A stretch of 64,000 bases of DNA from contig CADAIT010000001.1 in NCBI GenBank assembly GCA_902788095.1, forward strand, positions 225,916 to 289,915, read 5' to 3'. Below, piece after piece: positions 6,841 through 14,983 of the stretch. The notes beneath the pieces are model-generated. The model searched no databases. It saw nothing but the letters and a program-made list of their open reading frames with translations, and was not told the origin of the DNA. Positions within the stretch are counted from its first letter, which is position 1. Every line of letters begins with the position of its first letter. Source of the stretch: an uncultured Bacteroidia bacterium. GTDB lineage: Bacteria; Bacteroidota; Bacteroidia; Bacteroidales; UBA932. Position numbers and translations under genes: made by a program.

Positions 6841-8427
6841 TTACAACGTTTCCAGGGCCCTTTCCACCGTATTGTCTACCGGAAGGTAATACTTGTAGAA
6901 GGCATTCTCACCCAACGGTGAGTAGCGTGCAATGAGGGCCTGTAATTGCGGAACCAGGTAGAATGCGCTCTGGTCCCATTCCGCCGCCGAACACGGGATG
7001 CCGTCCTGCCGCTTGGCATAGGCCGGAAATGCCGCCTGCAAATTAAGCTCCGACAGGAAACGGTCCATGGCCGGATACGTGTTTATCTCCTTGAGCCGGG
7101 CCGCGTGCCTGTCAAAGACGTAAGATGCAAAGCGCATCTGGGTGGCCTTGCGGTTGCAGGCCATGTAGAACGCAGAGGCCCGCGTCGTGTCCATCGGCAC
7201 AAAGATATCCGGCATGATGCCGCCACCGCCGTACACCTTGCGGCCCCGACGGGTACGGTGCACATCCGAGGTATCCAGCTTTACGCTGTCGGCGTTGAAG
7301 ACCTCACCGTCCGCATAGCGGTTGTAAATATCATAGGCATAATCCCTTTCGCTGGTGTAAGGCTTCTGGATGCACCGGCCGCTCGGGGTATAATACCGCG
7401 CCACCGTGAGCCGCACGCCGGAATTGTCATTGAAGAAGAACGGCTCCTGCACCAGGCCTTTGCCAAACGAGCGGCGGCCGATTACCGTACCCCTGTCGTT
7501 GTCCTGGATGGCGCCGGCAAAAATCTCGCTGGCCGATGCCGAATTCTCGCTGATAAGGACCGTCAGCCCCATGCTCTGGAAAATGCCGCGTCCGTCGGCC
7601 TTATATACCTCGCGCGCGCGATGGCGACCTTCGATATAGACGATGGTATCGCCGGGAGAAAGAAAATCGTTGGAGAGCAGCAGCGCCTGGTCCATATAGC
7701 CGCCGGAATTGTCGCGGACGTCGAAAATCAGGTGCGTCATCCCCTGCTCCATGAGCTTGAGCGTTGCCTCGTGACACTCCTTGTAGGTGGTGCGGGAGAA
7801 CTTGCCCAGCCGCAGATAGCCGATGGAATCCCGGACGATGAAGGCGGCGTCCACGCTGTGCACGGGAATTTTCCCGCGCGTAATCTCGAAAGGAATCTCC
7901 TCCGCACCGCGTTTCACCGTAACGGTGACCTTGGTACCGGAAGGGCCCTTCATCCGACGGACCATGCTGTCCTGCGGAAACTTGACGCCGGCAATCACCT
8001 TATCGTCCACTTTCAGGAGGCGGTCCCCCATCTGCAGGCCTACTTTTTCCGACGGACCGCCGGCAATCACCTCCAGCACGATGGCCGTATCATTGGGCAC
8101 ATTGAACTGAATGCCGATACCGTCGAAATTGCCGGCCAGTTCCTCCTGCGAATCGCTGAGCTCCTGGGGCGGCAGATAGACCGAATGCGGATCCAGCCTG
8201 GACAGGGCGGCGACAATGGCGGCATCCGTCATGCCCTCCCGGTTCAGGGTGTCCACATAGTTTTTTTCCACCATGTCCAGCACCAGGTTCAGTTTGCGCC
8301 AGTCTGTATATTTGGTACGCAGCAGGTGCCGGCTTTCCCGATAACGGACAATCCACAGTGTAACAAGGGCACCGATGACGATGCCCAAAATAACCTGTAC
8401 AAGTTGAATGAGGGTCTGTTTTTTCAT
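6841..8427 (-). CDS. C-terminal processing peptidase (S41A family)
   Basis: 528 residues. Envelope serine protease anchored by an N-terminal transmembrane segment (residues about 6-27). A PDZ domain follows near residue 85-165 (GIGIQFNVPND...). The catalytic core has the Ser in ENSASASEIFAGAIQ and the Lys in RSFGKGLVQE, the Ser/Lys dyad of Ctp/Prc enzymes. The start at MKKQTLIQLV is chosen because it overlaps the upstream deaminase stop by four bases (ATGA). It is third in a minus-strand operon after the ligase and deaminase. Confidence 0.93.
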   Translation of the reverse strand: MKKQTLIQLVQVILGIVIGALVTLWIVRYRESRHLLRTKYTDWRKLNLVLDMVEKNYVDTLNREGMTDAAIVAALSRLDPHSVYLPPQELSDSQEELAGNFDGIGIQFNVPNDTAIVLEVIAGGPSEKVGLQMGDRLLKVDDKVIAGVKFPQDSMVRRMKGPSGTKVTVTVKRGAEEIPFEITRGKIPVHSVDAAFIVRDSIGYLRLGKFSRTTYKECHEATLKLMEQGMTHLIFDVRDNSGGYMDQALLLSNDFLSPGDTIVYIEGRHRAREVYKADGRGIFQSMGLTVLISENSASASEIFAGAIQDNDRGTVIGRRSFGKGLVQEPFFFNDNSGVRLTVARYYTPSGRCIQKPYTSERDYAYDIYNRYADGEVFNADSVKLDTSDVHRTRRGRKVYGGGGIMPDIFVPMDTTRASAFYMACNRKATQMRFASYVFDRHAARLKEINTYPAMDRFLSELNLQAAFPAYAKRQDGIPCSAAEWDQSAFYLVPQLQALIARYSPLGENAFYKYYLPVDNTVERALETL

Positions 8428-8825
8428 TGTGCCTGTTCCACTTCTATGCCGGCCCGCTTCAGGAGGTCGATTCCGTCCGTGAGCCTGTAGGCGTCCCGGT
8501 AAACGACCCTGCTGATGCCCGCCTGGATAATCAGTTTGGCACATTCGGCACAGGGCGAAGCCGTTACATACAGGGTGGCGCCCTGGCTGCTGTTCCCGCT
8601 CTTCGCCACCTTGGTTATGGCATTGGCTTCCGCATGCAGCACATAGGGTTTGGTAACGCCGTTTTCGTCTTCGCAGATGTTTTCAAATCCGGAAGGGGTA
8701 CCGTTGTAACCGTCCGAGATAATCGTACGGTCTTTCACCAGCAAGGCGCCTACCTTCCTGCGTTTGCAGTAGGAATTCTGCGCCCATACTTCGGCCATCG
8801 CCAGATATGAATGATCGAATTTCAT
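8424..8825 (-). CDS. Deoxycytidylate (dCMP) deaminase-type enzyme
   Basis: 133 residues. It belongs to the zinc-dependent cytidine/deoxycytidylate deaminase fold: HAEANAI (His64, Glu66) and PCAEC (Cys92, Cys95) supply zinc ligands and the proton shuttle. The N-terminal SYCKRRKVGALLVKD and YNGTPSG stretches fit ComEB/dCMP deaminase, which converts dCMP to dUMP for thymidylate synthesis. Its start overlaps the upstream ligase stop by one base and its stop overlaps the ctp start by four, so the three genes are translationally coupled. Confidence 0.92.
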   Translation of the reverse strand: MKFDHSYLAMAEVWAQNSYCKRRKVGALLVKDRTIISDGYNGTPSGFENICEDENGVTKPYVLHAEANAITKVAKSGNSSQGATLYVTASPCAECAKLIIQAGISRVVYRDAYRLTDGIDLLKRAGIEVEQAQ

Positions 8826-10477
8826 CAGCGCTGGTACAGATAGCGTTTGATACTCTTCTTGGGAGTACGCTCAAAGTCTTCCGGCATGAGCTCTATCTTC
8901 TTGATTTGCGCATAGTTGGGAAGCTCCTGATTGATGGCGGGGAGCATATCCGTAATGCGCTTTTTGAACTCGCTGCGGGTCATGCCGTCCAGTTCTCCCT
9001 GGTGCCAGTCCGGATAGATGAGGGCCGTGAGTCCGCCATCGTCTTCCACCACCAGGGAATCCACTACATAGGCGAAATTGTTGATGGTGGCCTCCAGTTC
9101 CTCCGGGTAGATATTCTGGCCGGAAGGGCCCAATACCATGCACTTGGAACGACCGCGCAGGAACAGGTAGCCGTCCTCGTCCATGACACCCATGTCACCG
9201 GTTCGGAACCAGCCGTCCCTGGTGAAGGACTCCTGCGTAGACTTGGGGTTCTTGTAATAACCCAGACATACATTGGGGCCCTTCACCTGCACTTCGCCGG
9301 GAATGTTCTGCGGGTCCGTAGAATCGATTCGGATTTCCATGTTGAGCGCAGCACGGCCGGCGCTGCCCACCTTCACCTTGTCCCAATGGGCGTAGCCGAT
9401 GATGGGGGCGCATTCCGTCATGCCATAGCCCACCGTGTAGTGGAAGCCGATGGAATGCAGGAATTTCTCCACCTCCGGATTGAAGGCGGCGCCGCCCAGG
9501 ATGACCTCCTCGAACTGGTCGCCGAAGGCATGGGTGAGTTCCGTGCAGAACTTCTTCTTGATCTCCGCACCCAAGATAGGAATGCGGCGATAATACTTAG
9601 TCTTGTCCACAAGGGGCTTGAGCTTGCTCTTGTACACCTTCTCTATCACCAGCGGCACGGCGATGATGATGTCCGGATGAATCTCGCTGAACGCCTGCAT
9701 GATAATCTTGGGAGAAGGCACGCGGCTGAGAAAATGCACATGCATGCCGATGGACATCTCGAACAGGAACTCGAACATCATGCCGTACATGTGGGCCGTA
9801 GGCAGCATGGAGACCACGTTCATGCCGGCCTTGAGCATGGGGCAGGCATCCTCCCGCGCGAACTGGATGTTGGAGTACAGGGCACGGTAAGGAATCATGA
9901 CACCCTTGGAGAATCCGGACGTACCGGAAGTATAGTTGATGATGGCCAGTTCCTCTGCGCTGTCCTCATAATAATTCAGGTCCTCCGGCTCAAAGTTGTT
10001 GGGATATCGGTGGCCGAATTCCTCGTTCAGGTGCTCGCGGATCCGGGCGCGTTCTTCGCTGTCGGCGTACAGGAACTTGAAGGTGTTGATTTGCACCACC
10101 ACCGATAGGTCCGGCATTTCTTCTATCTGAAGGCCCTCCCAGATGACATCGTCAACGAACAGGACGCGCGCCTCGGAATGGTTGACAAGATAGTGTATAT
10201 TGCCGGGTTTGAATTCGTGCAGGATGGGAACGGCGACGGCGCCGTACGTGATGGCCGCCAGAAAACTGACGCCCCAGTTGGCCTGATTCCTTGAGCAAAT
10301 CGCCACTTTGTCTCCTTTCTTGAGACCACACTGCTCGAAGGCGATGTGCAGTTTCGCAATGCGACGGGCGACATCCCGATAGGCCAGGGTCATGCCCTGA
10401 TAATTGGTGAGCGCGGGACGGTCCCAGTTGCGCACAAAACTGTCTTGCAGGATTTTGTTAACGGATTTGAATTCCAT
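8825..10477 (-). CDS. AMP-forming acyl-activating enzyme (long-chain fatty acid-CoA ligase type)
   Basis: 550 residues of the ANL superfamily, which adenylates a carboxylic acid and usually passes it to CoA. Visible motifs are the P-loop YTSGTSGFSKGV (about 180), YGMTE (about 345), GWFRTGD (about 410) and the C-terminal lysine region RTPKKSIKRYL. The substrate is not determinable; the closest known types are FadD-like ligases. It is shorter and only distantly similar to the second ligase at 59530. It opens the ligase-deaminase-ctp operon. Confidence 0.9.
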   Translation of the reverse strand: MEFKSVNKILQDSFVRNWDRPALTNYQGMTLAYRDVARRIAKLHIAFEQCGLKKGDKVAICSRNQANWGVSFLAAITYGAVAVPILHEFKPGNIHYLVNHSEARVLFVDDVIWEGLQIEEMPDLSVVVQINTFKFLYADSEERARIREHLNEEFGHRYPNNFEPEDLNYYEDSAEELAIINYTSGTSGFSKGVMIPYRALYSNIQFAREDACPMLKAGMNVVSMLPTAHMYGMMFEFLFEMSIGMHVHFLSRVPSPKIIMQAFSEIHPDIIIAVPLVIEKVYKSKLKPLVDKTKYYRRIPILGAEIKKKFCTELTHAFGDQFEEVILGGAAFNPEVEKFLHSIGFHYTVGYGMTECAPIIGYAHWDKVKVGSAGRAALNMEIRIDSTDPQNIPGEVQVKGPNVCLGYYKNPKSTQESFTRDGWFRTGDMGVMDEDGYLFLRGRSKCMVLGPSGQNIYPEELEATINNFAYVVDSLVVEDDGGLTALIYPDWHQGELDGMTRSEFKKRITDMLPAINQELPNYAQIKKIELMPEDFERTPKKSIKRYLYQR

Positions 10478-10489
10478 ATACCATAAATG

Positions 10490-12610
10490 TTAATTCAGTT
10501 TGAAGTCCCGGGTGCGGGCATCGTAACATTCTGCCGATACGCCTTTCGAAGTGGGCGTGAGCACGGCATCGGGCTTTATCATTTTTCCGCCCGTTTCCTT
10601 GGTAAGGGGTTCTCCGCCCTCAAAGGGATAGATGAGCGTACGCACCGACGTACGGACCGCCCAGAAGCGTTTCCCCTTAATTTCCAAGAGCTCCGGCAGG
10701 TTCTTGACCGTTTCCGGCGCCTTGATTCCCAGCCAGCCTTCCGGTTTTTGACCGTGCAGGTTGTAGCGTTCCAGCGTGTTGTCCGTATGGAGCACCATGA
10801 CGGTGTAACCTCCCGCTCCGGTAAAGTCATAAGCGTCGGGGCCCAGCAGCACGGGTTTCTGCAGGGTTACGGGGAAACCGTTCACCCAGTGGCCCAGCCG
10901 GTCCAGCAGATACAGTTTGGAACCACCGCAGAACAGGAACTGTATTTTTTTGTTCTTGTAATAGTCTATGCTCTGCACACGGCCGCAGAGGGTTTCCTTG
11001 AACGGGATCCCCCACACGCCCTTGCCGTTTTCGTCGTTCAGGCAAATGGAGCCATGCGCATTCTGATACAGGTAATTGGTCTTTCCCGTAACGTGGTTGA
11101 CCACGGGGAAAAGGCCGGTGGGGACGACAACCACCGTATCCCGCTCCAGCACCTGGACCTTGGTCCCCTTGAGTGCGCGGGTATCTACGCGAAGCCGGAA
11201 AGCGGGCCGATCGCCGGACAAATCCAACGATGCGCTTGCGGGGGCGAAACCGGCGCCGCGGACAAATTCCTGCAAAGGCGTCGCCAGGCCGGAAGCCAGC
11301 AGCTGCGCGGCCAGTTCCGGAGCATCCGAGAAAGAAGCATAGTAAACGAAACCGTCCGGAATATCCACGGAAGCATCTGACAGGCGGTCTTTGAGACTAT
11401 ATTCCAGAAAAGCCTTTTCCGCAAACATACGCACGGTGGGAAGGTCTGAATAGACGGTCCAGCGGGAATTGACGGAAGCGCAGGACGTATCCACCGCTTC
11501 GAATTGTTCTCCCAGCAAAAGGGCAAGGCAGCCGCTGTACGGGTTGGTCCGTTCTTTTCCCAGTTTTTGGTCCCGGGCCGAGCGGACCAGGAGGACATCT
11601 CTCCGGACACCGTCTTCCGCCACGAAAGAAGCGCTGACCACCTCTTTGGGCTGCAATGCCTGGAACCAGGCTTCGGGAGAAAGCGGACGTCCGTCCTTGG
11701 CTTTCAAAGCCTTATTGTATTTGACCAGCCGGCCGCAGCCGTCTTCAAAGCTGCGACGGGCAGCCAGGAACGCATCGGCATCGGACACCGGAACAGAGAC
11801 GGCGGAACGCGTAAAATAAGGCAGCACTTCCGTAAATTCCGGCCGGGAGACAGGCGTTCCCTGAAATGCCCGGAAAAAACTGGCGGGAGCCTCTCCGGGG
11901 AGGGTGGTTCCCTTTATCGTCACATGCTCTTTATCCGCGTCCTGGATGCTCCAGGCGCTCCAGGAAGTAAGGTCTTTGACAAAAGCGGCATGGGGGCGGC
12001 AGGCCGTTCCGCCATAGGTTTGCACCAGCTTGCCGGCCTGGCTGTGCAGAAGGAACAGGATGGCCGGACCGGAGACACCGCGGACCAGGTCCTGCAAGTT
12101 CCTGACTCCCAGGATGGAGGTTTCTTCGTCCAGATGACGCACGGCGGCATTCAGGAACGTTTCCGAGCGGGAGGCCAGCAGGAACCCGTCTTTCTCCAAG
12201 GTCTTCAGCCCGGCTTTTGCAGCGAGTGAAAGAAGTACGGAATCCGCCGGGACGGCTTCGGCCGCCACAAGCGGCACCAGGGAACCGCTGTTATGCAGGG
12301 AAACGGCTACGCGTTTACGGCCCAGTGCGGAAAGAAAGGACATGAAATCCGGATTGCCCGGCGCCAGGAAACCCTGGACAAAGCCGGTGGAATCGGCCAT
12401 GAGACGGGCCGCTTTGGACGATGCGTCAAAAACCATGACGGCGTTGGCATCCGAGGGAATGGCTTTGAGCACGGACCAGCCGGCAGGTGCCGGGGCCGCG
12501 GAGGAAGACGCTTCCGGGCCGGTGCGATACAGGCGCACAACAGCCAATGCGATACCGGAAAGCAAGAGTGCCAAGGCCACGACGGCCACAATCGTAGAGC
12601 GTTTTCCCAT
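10490..12610 (-). CDS. Membrane-anchored large protein of unknown function
   Basis: 706 residues. One N-terminal transmembrane segment (IVAVVALALLLSGIALAVV) and then a long extracytoplasmic part. It begins with IPSDANAVMVFDASSKAARL, resembling the start of DUF3352-like proteins, and its last third reads as beta-propeller-like blades (GKTNYLYQNAHGSICLND; RLGHWVNGFPVTL). No catalytic motif is recognised. The start at MGKRSTIVAVV is preferred over an in-frame upstream codon at 12718 because a TACCTTTG -7 box lies six bases before it. It ends 12 bases before the ligase start, so the two may share a transcript. Confidence 0.8.
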   Translation of the reverse strand: MGKRSTIVAVVALALLLSGIALAVVRLYRTGPEASSSAAPAPAGWSVLKAIPSDANAVMVFDASSKAARLMADSTGFVQGFLAPGNPDFMSFLSALGRKRVAVSLHNSGSLVPLVAAEAVPADSVLLSLAAKAGLKTLEKDGFLLASRSETFLNAAVRHLDEETSILGVRNLQDLVRGVSGPAILFLLHSQAGKLVQTYGGTACRPHAAFVKDLTSWSAWSIQDADKEHVTIKGTTLPGEAPASFFRAFQGTPVSRPEFTEVLPYFTRSAVSVPVSDADAFLAARRSFEDGCGRLVKYNKALKAKDGRPLSPEAWFQALQPKEVVSASFVAEDGVRRDVLLVRSARDQKLGKERTNPYSGCLALLLGEQFEAVDTSCASVNSRWTVYSDLPTVRMFAEKAFLEYSLKDRLSDASVDIPDGFVYYASFSDAPELAAQLLASGLATPLQEFVRGAGFAPASASLDLSGDRPAFRLRVDTRALKGTKVQVLERDTVVVVPTGLFPVVNHVTGKTNYLYQNAHGSICLNDENGKGVWGIPFKETLCGRVQSIDYYKNKKIQFLFCGGSKLYLLDRLGHWVNGFPVTLQKPVLLGPDAYDFTGAGGYTVMVLHTDNTLERYNLHGQKPEGWLGIKAPETVKNLPELLEIKGKRFWAVRTSVRTLIYPFEGGEPLTKETGGKMIKPDAVLTPTSKGVSAECYDARTRDFKLN

Positions 12611-12616
12611 AGCATG

Positions 12617-12624
12617 CAAAGGTA
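12617..12624 (-). promoter_or_regulatory. -7 box of the 706-residue protein gene
   Basis: TACCTTTG read on the minus strand, six bases from the ATG at 12610, predicting a leaderless mRNA. The -33 element is not clear. Confidence 0.5.
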
Positions 12625-12672
12625 GTGATAATTTTATAATTAGGAAATATGTTTTTTCATAAAATCTCTTTG

Positions 12673-12680
12673 TACCTTTG
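12673..12680 (+). promoter_or_regulatory. -7 box of the exported-protein/M16 peptidase pair
   Basis: TACCTTTG on the plus strand, about 17-26 bases before the possible starts. The divergent promoter on the other strand is about 50 bases away. Confidence 0.55.
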
Positions 12681-12696
12681 CACTGTTGTTTAGAAG

Positions 12697-13557
12697 ATGA
12701 ATAAGATGAAGAAAGCATTTGCCGTTTTGGGCGCGTTGCTGGTATGCCTGAACATATCTGGTCAGGGAAAAGTGAACACGCGCAAGTACATCCTGAATGA
12801 TTTTACCGACAAAATAACGCAAGTGGTCCTCACCGGCAACGAAGTCCTGGACAGCGGCTTGCGGCAGGAAATCGTGAACTGGTGGACCTCATCCCCTTAC
12901 GAATTCTGCACGAAAGACGCCTTCGAAGAACGCAAGACAAAGGACCTCTATTATTTTCTCATCCCCGCAGAGAGCCAGTTCGAGGGCGAAAAGGAGCCGG
13001 GCATCCTGTTCCTTACCCTGGTCAAGGGCGGGCCGGAAGCCCGGGAAGGCATCCGGCACATGCACGAGATTATCTCCCTCCCCCTCATGGCGGCCATGGG
13101 CGGCAGCGGACGCGAACTGGTGTTCCTGGGCTCCATCGTCAAGTCCATCCAGGAATTTACGCTGGATGCCATGAAGAGCGAAAAAACAGCCTACAGCATG
13201 GACTCCTGGTTCAACCGCAACTACGCCAGGGAGGGAAAAATGAAGCAGATATACCTGGCAAAGGACGATTTGTCGGAAAACGTGACGGAAAAGCAGCTCC
13301 AGCGTTATCTGGACGAGGACATATTCCTTTGCACGGACGAAGAAGCGGACGAGGTTTTCCTCAGCGGGAGGTATCATGCCCTGGTGAGTTACACTGTTGC
13401 GCCCCTCCTGCCGGAAAACAAAGCGTCGTATTGCTATAAGATGCTGTTCGACGCAGAGGAGCACCTGCTGTATTACATCCACAAGCACAAAATCACGGAA
13501 AAGACCGGAAGCGGGTTTGTCGCCGACGATCTCAAACGCCTGGCAAGAAACAGATGA
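12697..13557 (+). CDS. Exported protein of unknown function
   Basis: 286 residues from the ATG at 12697 (a second ATG at 12706 also precedes the signal peptide). The N-terminal MKKAFAVLGALLVCLNISGQ is a type I signal peptide. The mature part is acidic, probably mixed alpha/beta, with no recognised motif. Its stop overlaps the start of the M16 peptidase by four bases, so the two are co-translated and may work together in the envelope. Confidence 0.75.
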   Translation: MNKMKKAFAVLGALLVCLNISGQGKVNTRKYILNDFTDKITQVVLTGNEVLDSGLRQEIVNWWTSSPYEFCTKDAFEERKTKDLYYFLIPAESQFEGEKEPGILFLTLVKGGPEAREGIRHMHEIISLPLMAAMGGSGRELVFLGSIVKSIQEFTLDAMKSEKTAYSMDSWFNRNYAREGKMKQIYLAKDDLSENVTEKQLQRYLDEDIFLCTDEEADEVFLSGRYHALVSYTVAPLLPENKASYCYKMLFDAEEHLLYYIHKHKITEKTGSGFVADDLKRLARNR

Positions 13558-14786
13558 GAAGCGGAGTCAGTAAAGAAGGCGTCCGTTATGCCGTCCGGCG
13601 AAGCGGACGGGCGGTGGCCTATTGCGCCCTCTCCATCGGCTGCGGTTCGCGCAACGAGGGGCGTTATCCCGCCGGCATCGCCCATTTTGTCGAGCACACG
13701 CTGTTCCGGGGCACCGAACGGAAAAGCGCAGCGGTCATCAGCAGTTACCTGGACCGTCTGGGCGGTGAACTCAATGCCTACACGACCAAGGAAGAGATTG
13801 TGCTGCATGCCACCGTGCTCAAGGAGGACCTGGGCAAGGCGGCGCGCCTGCTGCTCGAACTGGCCACGGAGGCCACCTTCCCGGACAAGGAAATCGAGAC
13901 GGAACGCGGCGTGGTGCTGGACGAAATCATCTCTTACAAAGACAATCCCGCCGAAGACGTTTACGACCGCTTCGAGGGGATGCTCTTTTCCGGCACGCCC
14001 CTGGAATCCCCCATTCTGGGCACGCAGGCCTCGGTAAAGAAAATCACGCCGGAGATGCTGCGCCGTTTTGTCCGGGAACAGTTCGTGCCGGAAAAGATGG
14101 CCTTCACCGTCGTGGCCGACATAGACGAAGCAAAACTGGAAAAGCAGGTTTTGAAACTGATGGACCGGCTACCCCGGCACGACGGAGACAAAGGGGACAG
14201 CGCACTGCCCGTCCAGGCAATCCTGCCTGCAGACGCCTTCCATAAAGTGGTGGACAAGCGCCACCACGAGGTGAACGCGGTGATTGGATGCCCGGCTCCG
14301 TCCCTGTACGAAACGCCGGGCCGGCTGGTGTGCGCCATGCTGTCCGGCATCTTGGGCGGGCCGGCATCTAATTCCCTGCTCAACAAGGAATTGCGCGAGA
14401 AACGCGGCTGGGTTTACGGAATCGAATGTTCCTACACGCAGTATGCCGATTCCGGCATTCTCGCCATTGCCTTCGGCTGTGACAAACCCAACCTGGACGC
14501 CTGCCTGAAATCCATCGAGGCCATCCTGGCCCGGCTGCGTGACTATCCGCTGACGGACAGGCAGCTCAAGGCCTATCGCAAACAGCTTCTGGGCCAGCTG
14601 GCCATCAGTTCCGAATCCGGTGAAGCCCAGTGTCTGTCCATGGGGAAAAGCATGCTCTCCTGGGGGAAGGTTCTCTCGTCGGAGGAAACCCGCAGGCTCC
14701 TGGAAGCCATTACGCCCGACCAGATACAGGCCATGGCCCGCAGGCTCTTCGCCCCGGACCGGCTCTCTTCCCTGATTTACCTGTAA
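13554..14786 (+). CDS. M16-family zinc peptidase
   Basis: 410 residues, close to a single M16B (processing peptidase/PqqL-like) subunit. The inverted zinc motif HFVEH (His44, Glu47, His48) is intact; the third ligand is expected in ERGVVLDEI near residue 125. The C-terminal half has the substrate-binding-like ELREKRGWVYGIECSY. No signal peptide is present, so it may act in the cytoplasm despite being coupled to an exported protein. No second inactive subunit gene is adjacent. Confidence 0.9.
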   Translation: MRSGVSKEGVRYAVRRSGRAVAYCALSIGCGSRNEGRYPAGIAHFVEHTLFRGTERKSAAVISSYLDRLGGELNAYTTKEEIVLHATVLKEDLGKAARLLLELATEATFPDKEIETERGVVLDEIISYKDNPAEDVYDRFEGMLFSGTPLESPILGTQASVKKITPEMLRRFVREQFVPEKMAFTVVADIDEAKLEKQVLKLMDRLPRHDGDKGDSALPVQAILPADAFHKVVDKRHHEVNAVIGCPAPSLYETPGRLVCAMLSGILGGPASNSLLNKELREKRGWVYGIECSYTQYADSGILAIAFGCDKPNLDACLKSIEAILARLRDYPLTDRQLKAYRKQLLGQLAISSESGEAQCLSMGKSMLSWGKVLSSEETRRLLEAITPDQIQAMARRLFAPDRLSSLIYL

Positions 14787-14830
14787 GGAACGCCACCCCC
14801 TTCCGCATGACAGACTTCGCATCGTGCAAC

Positions 14831-14983
14831 TGGTGGCAAACTAGCGAGCCCCTTCCCCGAGGGAAGGGGTTGGGGATGGGGTAACGTGAAGCAAATGGTG
14901 GCAAACTAGCGAGCTCCTTCCCCGAGGGAAGGGGTTGGGGATGGGGTAACGTGAAGCAACTGGTGGCAAACTAGTTTGCCACC
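14831..14983. repeat. 65-bp tandem repeat next to the recQ stop
   Basis: Two 65-base units (14831-14895 and 14896-14960) and a partial third. Each begins TGGTGGCAAACTAG, the same bases as the last codons and stop of recQ, and contains the hairpin CCTTCCCCGAGGGAAGG. The end of the array makes a perfect 22-base palindrome (14962-14983) covering the recQ stop codon. Confidence 0.85.

Noticed and set aside
14831-14983. 65-base repeats considered as CRISPR
   Set aside because: Units are directly joined without unique spacers and no cas gene is near.
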